A stretch of DNA of 64,000 nt, from assembly GCA_948330435.1 (NCBI GenBank), contig CAOJBY010000011.1, positions 55,110 through 119,109 of the forward strand. The letters run 5' to 3'. Positions 23,560 through 33,282 of this stretch are shown here, piece by piece. Each line of letters starts with the position of its first letter. The first letter of the stretch is position 1. A program made the position numbers and the translations under genes. The DNA comes from an uncultured Lachnoclostridium sp. Lineage in GTDB: Bacteria; Bacillota; Clostridia; Lachnospirales; Lachnospiraceae. The notes beneath the pieces were generated by a model. The model was not told where the DNA came from. It saw only the letters and a list, made by a program, of their open reading frames with translations, and made no database searches.

Positions 23560-26500
23560 ATGGAGTCTTCGATTCTGAAGAAAGCGGGAAAGTTCCTGCG
23601 TGAACAAGGGAAAAATAATCGGTGGAGAAAGATCCTGACAGTACTGGGTGCGATCGTGGTGTTTGTGACAGCATATATACTGTTGATGCCTGCGGTTGCC
23701 TTAGAGCATAAGAGTGTATGCGGACTGGAGGAACATACCCATACAGAAGAGTGTTACGGCCAGGCAGCAGTCTGCGGTAAAGTGGGAGCCGGGGATGAGA
23801 GTGAAGAACCGGTAACCCTTGAATTTGTCTGCACATTTCCGGAGGAACTGCATGTTCATACCAGAGAATGTTATGACGGAGAAGACAATCTGATCTGTGG
23901 TTATGCGGATTATGCGGTCCATGAGCATACGCAAGGCTGTTATGAGGATGGCAGGCTGGTATGTCCCCTTGAAGAGATCGAGGAACACGAGCATACGGAA
24001 AGCTGTTACCGGGTCAATGACAGCGGATATATCTGCGGCCAGGAAGAGGCGGAAGCCCATACTCACGCAGATGCCTGCTATACAGAGAATCGGGAGCTTA
24101 CCTGTGAGGAAGAAGAAAGGGAGGGCCATACCCATATAGATGACTGTTACACAGAAGAATGGGTGACCGTCTGCGGCCTGGAGGATGATCCGGAACATGT
24201 CCATGACGAATATTCCTGCTATGAAGTCAGCAGGACACTTACCTGCCAGGAAGAGGAAAGAGAGGGACACCAGCATGGAGACTCCTGCTATCATGTGGAA
24301 AGTGAATTGACCTGCGGCAAAGAAGAGAACTTAAACGGCCATAAGCATACGGAAAGCTGCCGTGGAGTGGTGAAAGAACTGGTTTGCGGCAAGGATGAGG
24401 TCATTCTGCATGAGCATACGGCAGAAGACGGCTGTTATGAGGCAGTCATGGATAATGACGGAAACCAGATGCAGGATGAGAACGGCGAGCTCCTTTGGAG
24501 ACTGGTGTGCGATAAGTTAGAGGTGCTGGAGCACGTACACGACAACGGGTGCTATCAGGAGCATGTACATACGGAGGAATGCTTTGCGGAAGATTTGATC
24601 TGCGGCAAGGAAGAGCATGTACATACGGAGGAATGCTTTGAGGGAACGGTTTACTGCGGTCTGGAGACGCATACCCATACAGAGGAATGCTATGAAGTAA
24701 ATGAAGCAGGGGAAAAGGTTCTGAAGTGCGGCCTGGAGGAGCATGAACACAGCTTTGCCTGCTATATCGGACCGGAGGTTTCAGAGGAAGACAGAGAGCG
24801 GATTCTCTATGTGGATCAGTTGATTGATGAACTTCCCTCATATGAAGAGATTGGCATGGAGCTGGCGGCCTATGAGGAAGCGGGGGATGATGAGGGATAC
24901 GAGGAGTATTATCTTGATACTGCGTTCTGGGCAGAGATTAGCTATCGTTATTATGAAGATTTGGATGAATTACAGAAGTATGTGGTCAATGGACCAAAGC
25001 TTTTAGAAATGAGTTCATTGTGGGAAGCTTCAACCATGGCACTGGACAATACAGCCAGTGAATGGAAAGTGACATCTGTCAATCAGATGACAGCTAATAG
25101 CAATGATAATAAGTGTGCCTTATTTCATGGAGATAATAAATCAATAAGGGATATAAGCACGTCAACGTTTCTATATTGGAGCGGATGCGTAGTCGGCTGG
25201 CAGAATGAACGCTATGAAGTTATTAAGCTGTTGAAGAATGGTGAGAGCAAAGCCAATGAGAAGATACCAGAGGGAGGATGTATACTTTTCTTCTATGGGG
25301 ACGAGGTGAAAGCTTATAAAGAGGGGGACATTGTAGAATTTGCATTAACAAAACCCTTTAACGAATTGCCTCAAGGAGCCGTAAGAGGAGGATATGGCAC
25401 GGTATTCATAGGCGATACTCTAATAGCCCCCAAAGAACCCAAGGATAATCAGGTGACAACTGTTTCGGACAGGGCGAGCACAGCCGGGCTGATTAACATT
25501 AACCTCTACGATTATGGAAGCAATATCAATGATCTTTATAAAAGCGATCACCGGTATCCGGGATTTCAGGATGACGGCGGAACGAAAACGATCGATTTAA
25601 ATAGTGGCAGTCTATGGGGAGCGAAAGGTTCTTACAATTTTGGCGGAAATATTGTTGCTGATTTGAATACCGGGTTTAGTCTTATCAATCAGGGCGGGCT
25701 GATCAATGCCACAGTGGGCGGTGCAAATACCCCCCTTCATGGAGTGGATGAAAATCACCCAAGTCCGATGAATCCCAATCTGGGAGAGGATGGCTATCCT
25801 GAACTGAAAGAGGGCGGGATATCTCTGGGCTACTTATTCAGTAATAGTGCTTATGCTACACGGAAGAACTGTGACGGGCTGGATGGGCTGTTCCGTTATG
25901 ACGAGACTACAGGGGAATACAGCTTTGACAGCCGCAGCAATTTTGCGGAGTTTGATGCGGCCAGCAATCAGTTTATTGTATATGATGCATTGCTGTCGCC
26001 TAATTACATGATGTATCCCTTTGGAAACTTCCTGCCTTTCAGCAAGATTAATACAGAGGCCACCCAGGCCAGTGAGATTAACCGGGATTACTTCCGAATC
26101 ATTGCGGCGACTGCGGCAAAAAAAGCAAAAGAGACAACCGATGGGAATCTGAAGACGGCTTACGAAACCCTGAGCAGAAATCTGGAAACATTTGTGGTGC
26201 AGATGGACGAAAAGTACGGTTCCAAAGATTGGGGCGGTATAGAAGCAGTCAGTGCCTACTTTGCCACATCCGGTATTCCCCGGACCTTTACGAAAGAAGA
26301 ACTGGAGAAGATATACTCCGTTGACTATGACGAGGCAAAGAATTTCTTCTTTGGCATGAGCATGGAGATGGATTTTTCGCAGCCGGTAAAGGGTCTGACC
26401 GGTCTGACGAATGATATTCCCATGGAATTTAATTTTGCCGGTGATGATGATGTGTGGATCTATATAGATGAGATGCTGTACCTGAATCTGTCCGGTATTC

Positions 26501-28869
26501 ATCGTCATGTGGGTGGCAAGATTGATTTTGTAAATGGAAGAATTTACTATTATGATTTGACTGTAGAGGCAGGAGATATAACAACAAGTCCCGATCAGAC
26601 AGATACTTTCGAGCAGGTTATCAGGAGGAGCATGAAAGCGGCCGGAAAGACGGAATCGGAGATTGTGGCGGCTCTGGATGCAACCCTGAAAAAGGAAAAT
26701 GGAGTTTATACCACATTTAAGGATAACTCAGCTCATAATTTCAAGTTCTATTATATGGAGCGTGGTGCCGGTTCTGGTGTGTGCAAGATAAATTTCAACT
26801 TCCCATTGCTGGAGAAGAACGCCCTCGCTCTTGGCAAGTCGTTGAGTGTTGATAACGGAGAAGTGGAAGAAGTGCTGGGCAATCCGGACTTCCTGTTCCA
26901 GGTATTGGCAGCAAACAGCAATAATGATAAGCCGGGTGAAAATGAACCGGAAGAACTCTTCATCAAAAAGGGCACGGCGTACAACGTTTATCGTCCCTGC
27001 TGCGGAATGGACACTTCAGAGGAACACCGACACAATGGGGACTGTTATGTGCAGTGCAAAATGGCGGCATCCGATGAACATCGGCACAGCGGAAAGTGCT
27101 ATGGAGATAATCCGGCAAGAACGGGTATCACAGGGGAGGGCGGCATCATTACCCTGAAAAAGGATGAGTGTGCAGTATTTCCGGAGCTTTCGGTAATAAG
27201 CGGCGGATATTACATTCGGGAACTTTTTGACAGCAGTTCCATTGATCAGTATGCGGATGTGCAGGGAGGAGGCAGTTCCACCACTGACCGTAATGATATT
27301 CATGTAGGAGATAAGACTTTCGTAGGAAAAGAGACGGAAATTTACCATATGCTGAACGGCAGCACGTTCTTTGCTTTTGATAATAAAGTGAAAACTACAA
27401 AGCTGGGCAGACTGAAGATTACTAAGGAATTGGTAATAGGAGAGGTGGATGCAGAAAGTTCGGAAGAGACATTCCGCATAGAAGTGCAGTTAAGCGGCAC
27501 GAAGCTGCCGGTAGGTACATCCTACACGGTAACAAATACCGACGGAACAGAAGAGACAAGAACCGTAGAGGAGGAGGGTATTATTCTCTTAAAGGGCGGT
27601 GAGACGGCACTGATTGAGAAGATTCTGGCAGGTACCGAGTATACCATTCAGGAGGATCCAGCATCCACAGAGGGGTATCAGGTAGGCTATAAGCCGCCCG
27701 CCATGGGAAATGAAATGGCAGGGGATGAGGCCCATTACGGAAAACCCTATGTGAAAGGAATCGTCAGCATCTATGATGAGGATGAGACGAAGATTTCTAC
27801 TACAATAACGAATACAACCAAAGGTACAGGACTGGAGATACCGATTCATAAGTTGTTCAGTAATCCGGACGGCAGCAGCCATGCATACAGATTCCAACTG
27901 GTAGAGTTGGACGGCATACAGGGTAATGCAGTAGAGGACGGAAGAAAGGGAGAGGTTTCCCTTGTGTTTGAAAAGGGCACGGCTGATATGGCTTTAGAAC
28001 AGGAAACGAGATTTGCTCCGATTCTGTATCTGACCAAGAATCTGAAAGACGGAGAGACTGCAACATATTATTACCAGATCACTGAGCTTGCAGAGGAGAC
28101 TGAGACTGAAAAAGATCCGACGGTACGATATGACGAGACAGCCTATACGGTGGAAGTTCAGGTTACCAGAAAGAATGAGACCGTGACTGTGAATAAGGTT
28201 CTCATTCATAAAGAGGGAGTCGAACCGACTGAGGTTACCCTTACTCCGGAAGAAAACGGAATTGTCACATTCGCAGGCGATAAGAGTCCGCTGACATTTA
28301 AGAATACACTGCTCCATGATCTGACAGTGCGGAAGCTGGCATCCGGCGGAAACAGCAGCGAAGCCACATTCAAGTTCGACATAGAACTGACGGGAAGTAA
28401 TGAAACGGTAATCGTAGACGGTACGTACCCTTATGAGATTGAAAGGGTTAATGACAACCTGGAATCCGAGATACAGACAGGAGAGGTTACATTCCAAAGT
28501 GGAAAGGCATCTATAGAGCTTCGTTCAAAAGATACCCTGACCATCAAGGGTCTGCCCTACGGAGTAAGCTGGAAAGTAGTGGAGACTACCATTGACGGAT
28601 ATTATGTGGGCCATATCACGGGAGAAGATCCGGTACTGGCAGTTGATGACAGGAAGCAGGATGAAAAAGAGGGGGCCGAAGCCAGCGGTGAACTGACAGA
28701 GACCACAGACAGCGTAACGTTCATTAACCGAACCACCTATGAACTTCCGGAATCCGGAGGGCCGGGTACAAACTTATATACAATGGCAGGCATCAGCTTG
28801 TTGCTGATGGCGGGTCTGATGTATAGAAAAAAAATCAGGGAAAGGAGGGCGGGTTCCTCCAGGAACTGA
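23560..28869 (+). CDS. Giant LPXTG surface protein with His-x-His...Cys repeat array, fibro-slime and Cna-B-type domains
   Basis: The 1769-residue predicted pilus tip or adhesin is exported by an N-terminal hydrophobic segment (about 25-45). Residues about 50-400 hold fifteen H-x-H-T-x-x-C-Y type units (for example EEHTHTEECY), usually each preceded by a Cys-containing segment (VCGLEE). Two more units occur near 1155-1182. Around 940-1000 is a fibro-slime-like block (GDDDVWIYIDEMLYLNLSG and HRHVGGKIDF). From about 1280 to 1715 are Cna-B-like beta domains (ITKELVIGE, LTVRKLASGG starts). The sorting signal is LPESG at 1729-1733, then a membrane helix and a basic tail. The sortase and backbone pilin follow. 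Metal binding by the His/Cys array is inference. Confidence 0.88.
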   Translation: MESSILKKAGKFLREQGKNNRWRKILTVLGAIVVFVTAYILLMPAVALEHKSVCGLEEHTHTEECYGQAAVCGKVGAGDESEEPVTLEFVCTFPEELHVHTRECYDGEDNLICGYADYAVHEHTQGCYEDGRLVCPLEEIEEHEHTESCYRVNDSGYICGQEEAEAHTHADACYTENRELTCEEEEREGHTHIDDCYTEEWVTVCGLEDDPEHVHDEYSCYEVSRTLTCQEEEREGHQHGDSCYHVESELTCGKEENLNGHKHTESCRGVVKELVCGKDEVILHEHTAEDGCYEAVMDNDGNQMQDENGELLWRLVCDKLEVLEHVHDNGCYQEHVHTEECFAEDLICGKEEHVHTEECFEGTVYCGLETHTHTEECYEVNEAGEKVLKCGLEEHEHSFACYIGPEVSEEDRERILYVDQLIDELPSYEEIGMELAAYEEAGDDEGYEEYYLDTAFWAEISYRYYEDLDELQKYVVNGPKLLEMSSLWEASTMALDNTASEWKVTSVNQMTANSNDNKCALFHGDNKSIRDISTSTFLYWSGCVVGWQNERYEVIKLLKNGESKANEKIPEGGCILFFYGDEVKAYKEGDIVEFALTKPFNELPQGAVRGGYGTVFIGDTLIAPKEPKDNQVTTVSDRASTAGLININLYDYGSNINDLYKSDHRYPGFQDDGGTKTIDLNSGSLWGAKGSYNFGGNIVADLNTGFSLINQGGLINATVGGANTPLHGVDENHPSPMNPNLGEDGYPELKEGGISLGYLFSNSAYATRKNCDGLDGLFRYDETTGEYSFDSRSNFAEFDAASNQFIVYDALLSPNYMMYPFGNFLPFSKINTEATQASEINRDYFRIIAATAAKKAKETTDGNLKTAYETLSRNLETFVVQMDEKYGSKDWGGIEAVSAYFATSGIPRTFTKEELEKIYSVDYDEAKNFFFGMSMEMDFSQPVKGLTGLTNDIPMEFNFAGDDDVWIYIDEMLYLNLSGIHRHVGGKIDFVNGRIYYYDLTVEAGDITTSPDQTDTFEQVIRRSMKAAGKTESEIVAALDATLKKENGVYTTFKDNSAHNFKFYYMERGAGSGVCKINFNFPLLEKNALALGKSLSVDNGEVEEVLGNPDFLFQVLAANSNNDKPGENEPEELFIKKGTAYNVYRPCCGMDTSEEHRHNGDCYVQCKMAASDEHRHSGKCYGDNPARTGITGEGGIITLKKDECAVFPELSVISGGYYIRELFDSSSIDQYADVQGGGSSTTDRNDIHVGDKTFVGKETEIYHMLNGSTFFAFDNKVKTTKLGRLKITKELVIGEVDAESSEETFRIEVQLSGTKLPVGTSYTVTNTDGTEETRTVEEEGIILLKGGETALIEKILAGTEYTIQEDPASTEGYQVGYKPPAMGNEMAGDEAHYGKPYVKGIVSIYDEDETKISTTITNTTKGTGLEIPIHKLFSNPDGSSHAYRFQLVELDGIQGNAVEDGRKGEVSLVFEKGTADMALEQETRFAPILYLTKNLKDGETATYYYQITELAEETETEKDPTVRYDETAYTVEVQVTRKNETVTVNKVLIHKEGVEPTEVTLTPEENGIVTFAGDKSPLTFKNTLLHDLTVRKLASGGNSSEATFKFDIELTGSNETVIVDGTYPYEIERVNDNLESEIQTGEVTFQSGKASIELRSKDTLTIKGLPYGVSWKVVETTIDGYYVGHITGEDPVLAVDDRKQDEKEGAEASGELTETTDSVTFINRTTYELPESGGPGTNLYTMAGISLLLMAGLMYRKKIRERRAGSSRN
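23728..24760 (+). repeat. Coding repeat array: fifteen H-x-H...C units
   Basis: The units are irregularly spaced (about 17-40 codons) and mostly diverged at DNA level, so the array is old. Recent duplication is visible at one place: the 28-bp sequence starting GAGCATGTACATACGGAGG occurs identically at 24559-24586 and 24613-24640 (54-bp period). Two outlying units are at about 27022-27110. Confidence 0.85.
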
Positions 28870-28937
28870 ATATGCGGCCCCTGGCCGTTGAAACTCATTG
28901 TTACAAAGTAGATATAAAGGGAAAAGGAGAATAAGTT

Positions 28938-30512
28938 ATGAAACGAGTGAAAAAGTTGTTGAGCCTTGTTCTGGCTATGATGCTGGTACTGGCGATGGGA
29001 AGTACGGCGATGGCGGCTCCCGAGGATGGTGAGACAGGAACAATTACAATTAAAAAGGCAATTGAGGGTCAGACATATACCATTTACAAGATGTTTAATC
29101 TGAAGAGTTATAATAAAGATAACGATGCGTATATGTATGAGGTGGCTGACGGGTGGAGTGACTTTATCACCACTGGAGACGGAAAGGATTATGTTGAAGT
29201 TAAAGAGGGTACGATTGTCTGGAAAGATGAAACGCTTTCTCCTGCAGACTTTGCAAAAGCTGCATTGAAATATGCGACAGACAATGGGATACAGCCTGCT
29301 AAAGATCCTATAGTAGCAGAAAGTGAAACTGTTGTATTTGAAAACCTGGACTTGGGCTACTATCTGCTTGATTCTACGACTGGTGCATTGTGCTCACTAG
29401 ACACTACAAATCCAACGGCAGAGATTGAAGAGAAGAACGAAAAGCCTACCATTGAAAAAGAGGTTGAGCAGCCTTCAGCATCTATTGGTGATACAGTTAA
29501 CTATATGATAAAAATCAAAATTGCACCAGGAGCACAGGATTATGAGATTCATGATCAGATGTCAAAAGGTCTGACTTTCAGTGGAGTAGAGAAGCTTAAC
29601 ATTAAAGTATTGGATGCGACCACTGTTAAGGATCTTCCATCGGAAGAGAATAAAGATGCAAGAGATCAGGCAATAAAGGATGCAACAGGGGAAGTACTTG
29701 TAAAGGATACAGATTATACGATTACTGCACCGGCAACTGATGGACACACTTTTGATATTGTATTTACAGAGGGTGCTTATGCTAAAATGCCTGCTGGCGG
29801 CATGATTGTGGTAAGTTATGAGGCTGTAATCAATGCGGAAGCATTAGATGATAAAGGGGTTACCAACAAAGCAACACTTAACTTTGGCGATGACAATGAA
29901 GTCAATTCAACAGAGACACCAGATGTTCCTACCAAGTTTATTGATGTAAATATCCTGAAATTTGCGAAGACTAATAGTGGGGAAACAGGCTTGGACGGAG
30001 CAGAGTTTACCCTGTCCAAAAATGAAGACGGAACTGATCCAATCAGTTTTGTTGACCTGACAAATGGGAACTACAGAGTAGCAACAGAAGAGGATGAGAA
30101 CACAACAACAACCGTTGTATCCCCTGCAGGAACAGATATAGGTAAAATCAATCTTGACGGTCTGGGTGCAGGTACGTATTACCTGACAGAGACAAAAGCA
30201 CCGGACGGATACAATCTGTTGAAAGCTCCTGTTAAAATTGTCATCACAGAGACAACAGATGCAACCACAGGAGAGACAACTTTAACAGTTCAGATACCCG
30301 AACTGAATGATGATGGAAGTGTAAAGGAAGATGCAGATGGCAATGAAGTGCTGATGAGTACAGATCAGGTGAAGGTTCAGAATATGACCGGAGCAGAACT
30401 TCCCTCCACTGGTGGTATCGGTACTACTATCTTCTACGTACTGGGCGGCATCCTGGTAGTTGGTGCCGGAATCCTGTTAGTTGTAAAGAAGCGTATGAGC
30501 AGTGAAAAATAA
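28938..30512 (+). CDS. LPXTG backbone pilin (SpaH/EbpB-like)
   Basis: The 524-residue predicted major subunit of a sortase-polymerised pilus has a signal peptide (KKLLSLVLAMMLVLAMGS, cleavage near AMA-AP) and an N-terminal domain starting GTITIKKAIEGQTYTIYKMF. A Lys-containing linker (EEKNEKPTIEKEVEQPS, about 170-185) may provide the pilin-motif lysine. An isopeptide-type D2 domain follows, then a Cna-B domain with an E-box (YYLTETKAPDGYN). The LPSTG sorting signal, hydrophobic helix and KKRMSSEK tail close the protein. GGAG precedes the ATG by about 8 bp. It sits directly between the tip-like giant protein and the class C sortase. The exact cross-linking lysine is inferred, not shown. Confidence 0.93.
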   Translation: MKRVKKLLSLVLAMMLVLAMGSTAMAAPEDGETGTITIKKAIEGQTYTIYKMFNLKSYNKDNDAYMYEVADGWSDFITTGDGKDYVEVKEGTIVWKDETLSPADFAKAALKYATDNGIQPAKDPIVAESETVVFENLDLGYYLLDSTTGALCSLDTTNPTAEIEEKNEKPTIEKEVEQPSASIGDTVNYMIKIKIAPGAQDYEIHDQMSKGLTFSGVEKLNIKVLDATTVKDLPSEENKDARDQAIKDATGEVLVKDTDYTITAPATDGHTFDIVFTEGAYAKMPAGGMIVVSYEAVINAEALDDKGVTNKATLNFGDDNEVNSTETPDVPTKFIDVNILKFAKTNSGETGLDGAEFTLSKNEDGTDPISFVDLTNGNYRVATEEDENTTTTVVSPAGTDIGKINLDGLGAGTYYLTETKAPDGYNLLKAPVKIVITETTDATTGETTLTVQIPELNDDGSVKEDADGNEVLMSTDQVKVQNMTGAELPSTGGIGTTIFYVLGGILVVGAGILLVVKKRMSSEK

Positions 30513-30567
30513 ATGATTTGTCTGTTGTAGGCTGAAGTTCACAGTTTTTTGTTGTGAATGGCGGCAA

Positions 30568-30591
30568 CCGGGGAGACTTTTGTTTCCCCGG
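30568..30591 (+). terminator. Stem-loop between backbone pilin and sortase
   Basis: CCGGGGA (30568-30574) pairs with TCCCCGG (30585-30591). No long T-run follows, so it probably gives partial termination or 3'-end protection, favouring pilin over sortase mRNA. Confidence 0.6.
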
Positions 30592-30616
30592 CATACAACA
30601 GCAAGGAGAATCCTGC

Positions 30617-31432
30617 ATGAAGAAACATTTATCCAACATTATTTTAATAGTGATCCTGCTTGCAGGCTTGTCCTTGCTGCTGTACCCTACAGTCAGCGAC
30701 TACTGGAACAAATTTCACCAATCCCAGGCCATTGCCAGTTATGCGGAGGCCGTGGCGGATTTGGATGATGAGACCTATGAACAGTTGTGGAGTGAGGCTG
30801 TTGAGTACAATCAGTCTCTGCGATCCAGGGCCAACCGATATCATCCCACAGAGGAGGAACATGCGGCATATGAATCGTTGCTCAACGTTTCCGGCGATGG
30901 AATCATGGGTTATATTGAGATAGAGAGTATTAACTGCTATCTTCCCATTTATCACGGCGTGGAAGAGTCTGTGCTTCAGATTGCAGTGGGGCATATAGAG
31001 GGAACCTCTCTGCCGGTAGGCGGATCGGGAAGTCACTGCGTATTGTCCGGTCACAGAGGTCTGCCATCCGCAAAGCTGTTTACGGATTTGGACCAGATGC
31101 GGGAGGGCGATGTTTTTGTACTCCGGGTACTGGATGAGACTCTGACTTATGAAGTGGATCAGATCCGCATTGTTCTGCCGGAAGAGGTGAATGATTTGGA
31201 ACTGGTGGACGGGATGGATTACTGTACGCTGGTGACCTGTACGCCTTATGGTATCAACAGTCACCGTATGCTGGTGCGGGGACACCGGATCGACAATCTG
31301 GCGGATGCGTCTTCCATTCGCGTAACGGCAGATGCCATGCAGTTAAGGCCGGTGCTGATTACGCCGATTTTAATGATGCCCATATTACTGTTGTTGTTTA
31401 TCTGGTTTCGAATTCGACGCCGAAGAAGATAG
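30617..31432 (+). CDS. Class C (pilin-polymerising) sortase
   Basis: The 271-residue transpeptidase has an N-terminal membrane helix (about 5-22), the conserved GYIEIESINCYLPIYHG block, catalytic His146 (LSGHRGLP), Cys208 (TLVTCTPYGIN) and Arg221 (MLVRG). A C-terminal membrane helix with an RRRRR-type tail completes the class C layout. The usual lid motif DP[FWY] before the LLN...GYIEI block is not seen; the corresponding segment reads NRYHPTEEEHAAYESLLN. The ATG at 30617 follows AAGGAG; a longer frame from 30554 runs through the stem-loop and was rejected. It should join the backbone pilin and attach the giant LPESG protein. Confidence 0.93.
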   Translation: MKKHLSNIILIVILLAGLSLLLYPTVSDYWNKFHQSQAIASYAEAVADLDDETYEQLWSEAVEYNQSLRSRANRYHPTEEEHAAYESLLNVSGDGIMGYIEIESINCYLPIYHGVEESVLQIAVGHIEGTSLPVGGSGSHCVLSGHRGLPSAKLFTDLDQMREGDVFVLRVLDETLTYEVDQIRIVLPEEVNDLELVDGMDYCTLVTCTPYGINSHRMLVRGHRIDNLADASSIRVTADAMQLRPVLITPILMMPILLLLFIWFRIRRRRR

Positions 31433-31448
31433 AAAGAGAGGAATGAGT

Positions 31449-32741
31449 ATGAGAGGGAAATACAGAAAAAAGGTCTGGCTGTGTGCCGCACTGGCGGCTG
31501 TATTGTGTCTCACACTGATGCTGCCTCATAAGAACAGCCTAGCCAGAGTACTTCTTGATACAGAAAGAGAGAAAAACACTCTGAAAGTAAATAAAGAAAA
31601 CTTAACCAGTGAAGATTTGCTGAAAGAAGATGCAAGTCTGGCCAACGCAGAGGTGCAGGTATATCTGTATAAACTGGCGACTGTGGATGAGTACGGACAA
31701 TATACTCTGGTTGATGGATTCAAAGATCTGGCGGGTCAGCTTCCGGAGGGTGTGCTTGACATCGAGGCACTGAACAGGACGGTGTTTGATGCAACCTCCG
31801 ACCAGTGGGAGACAACGGCACACTGGGTATCAGAGCTTTTAGGACTTCCCGCATTTACCAGTGAGAAGAATGAAAATAATGAAGATAGTGTTGATAAGGA
31901 AACTCCTCCGGAGGGAGAGCAGAAGTCAGACGGAAAGAAGTTTTACATCCCAGAGAATGAAACTTTAATCGGTCTGCCATGTTATGATAAAACCATACTG
32001 GCAGGAGACGGGATAGACTATGATGTAGACCAGGGGCTCTATCTGGTCTGGGCAAAGCCTATTGTGACCGAAAAATATATGTACACATTTCTTCCTTACC
32101 TGGTATCCGTTCCGGACAATGCATATGGAAGAGAGGATGATCTCAATAAGGATTCCGATGATTGGAATTATAATGTCGTGGTAGATCTGAAGCCGGAACG
32201 TCAGGAACGCTATCTGGATCTGGAGATAGATAAGACCTTATTGAATTACCAGCCGACTTCCGGCAAGGCCATGTTTATATTTGAAATCAGGGCTGAGAAA
32301 GGGACGACGGAAGAGGGCGACCCAATCGTAGTGTTTCATGATGTGGTGGGTCTGGAATTCAACGGAGATGGCAACAAGAGTGTGCGGGTAAGGAATATTC
32401 CGGCAGGCTCCAAAGTGACAATCACAGAGATCCGTACCGGCACAATGTACCAACTGGTTTCCAAAAAAGTAGTTCCGGCAGATGGGATTACTCTGGGAAC
32501 AACGGAGACGGCAGACGGTTTTGTGATAGACAGCCTGTCAGGCAAAGCGGACTGGGTATCTTCCCAGGGAACCGGAGAGGGAGAGAATGAACTTGCAGCT
32601 ACTGTATCATTTACCAATGATTACAGTGGAGAAGACGGGCCAAAGACAGATGGTATTGTAAATCAATTTACCCGGATTGACGGAGAGTGGAAGGGTGCAC
32701 AGATTATAACAAATCAGGGAGGTGGAGCAGCCAATGAGTAA
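31449..32741 (+). CDS. Exported pilin-like protein without LPXTG
   Basis: The 430-residue protein has a signal peptide (KKVWLCAALAAVLCLTLML). A pilin-like N-terminal domain follows (AEVQVYLYKLATVDEYGQYT and SELLGLPAFTSEK), resembling the first domain of backbone pilins. After a Glu-rich loop comes a Cna-B/DUF5979-like domain (LEIDKTLLNYQPTSGKAMFI and IPAGSKVTITEIRTGTMYQL). There is no sorting motif and no C-terminal membrane helix, so it is either secreted or held by partners. It starts at the second ATG (31449), with AGAGAGGA spaced 7 bp. The gene overlaps the next by 8 bp. It could be an ancillary subunit. Confidence 0.75.
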   Translation: MRGKYRKKVWLCAALAAVLCLTLMLPHKNSLARVLLDTEREKNTLKVNKENLTSEDLLKEDASLANAEVQVYLYKLATVDEYGQYTLVDGFKDLAGQLPEGVLDIEALNRTVFDATSDQWETTAHWVSELLGLPAFTSEKNENNEDSVDKETPPEGEQKSDGKKFYIPENETLIGLPCYDKTILAGDGIDYDVDQGLYLVWAKPIVTEKYMYTFLPYLVSVPDNAYGREDDLNKDSDDWNYNVVVDLKPERQERYLDLEIDKTLLNYQPTSGKAMFIFEIRAEKGTTEEGDPIVVFHDVVGLEFNGDGNKSVRVRNIPAGSKVTITEIRTGTMYQLVSKKVVPADGITLGTTETADGFVIDSLSGKADWVSSQGTGEGENELAATVSFTNDYSGEDGPKTDGIVNQFTRIDGEWKGAQIITNQGGGAANE

Positions 32742-33282
32742 AAAGCGATTATACCGCAGACGGACGGCTCTTTTGGCAGCCTTGGCCCTTGTGCTTCTGT
32801 TTGGTTCTACATTAAAGGATTCTCTGGCATACTTTACCACTTACACCAGGGTAAACGGCCACTGGCCGGTAACTTTCGGATCGGATACGGAGATTGAAGA
32901 AACGATCGAAGATCTGACCAAGAAGATCCAGATTGAAAATACAGGAGAGACAGACTGCTTTGTCCGGATAAGGGCGTATTTTGGAGAGGACATGGTTGTT
33001 CTTAAAAAGGTAGAGGAGGCGGATGCAAAGGATGGGGCGGTCCACTGGACACAGGACGGTGATTGGTGGTATTACAGTCAGGTCTTAAAGCCAGGGGAAA
33101 CGACCTGTGAGCTTGCTATGACCTTTGCACCACACCAAAATCTGCATCTCAATCCGGTTATTGATGCATTCCATGTGGTGATTGTTCAGGAAACTGCACC
33201 GGTGCTTTACCGTACCAATCCGGACGGCACACGTACACCCTATGCGGAGTGGCCGGAACAGAATGAGGAGGCCGGATCATGA
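32734..33282 (+). CDS. SipW-type exported protein (TasA/camelysin-like)
   Basis: The 182-residue protein has a basic N-terminus and signal sequence ALLAALALVLLFGSTLKD followed by SLAYFTTYTRVNG. This is the pattern of SipW-dependent leaders in which the cut is shortly before the Y-F-[TS] segment. The mature part has a beta-sandwich look (KKIQIENTGETDCFVRIRAY) with WWYYSQVLKPGETT near its end, typical of TasA/CalY-like matrix fibre proteins. It starts with GGAGG upstream, overlaps the previous gene by 8 bp and the next by 4 bp. The SipW-like peptidase gene lies at the end of the same cluster. Confidence 0.75.
   Translation: MSKKRLYRRRTALLAALALVLLFGSTLKDSLAYFTTYTRVNGHWPVTFGSDTEIEETIEDLTKKIQIENTGETDCFVRIRAYFGEDMVVLKKVEEADAKDGAVHWTQDGDWWYYSQVLKPGETTCELAMTFAPHQNLHLNPVIDAFHVVIVQETAPVLYRTNPDGTRTPYAEWPEQNEEAGS

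Noticed and set aside
23728..24760. DNA minisatellite or CRISPR-like array
   Set aside because: The repetition is at protein level, with variable spacing and diverged codons inside a single long open frame.
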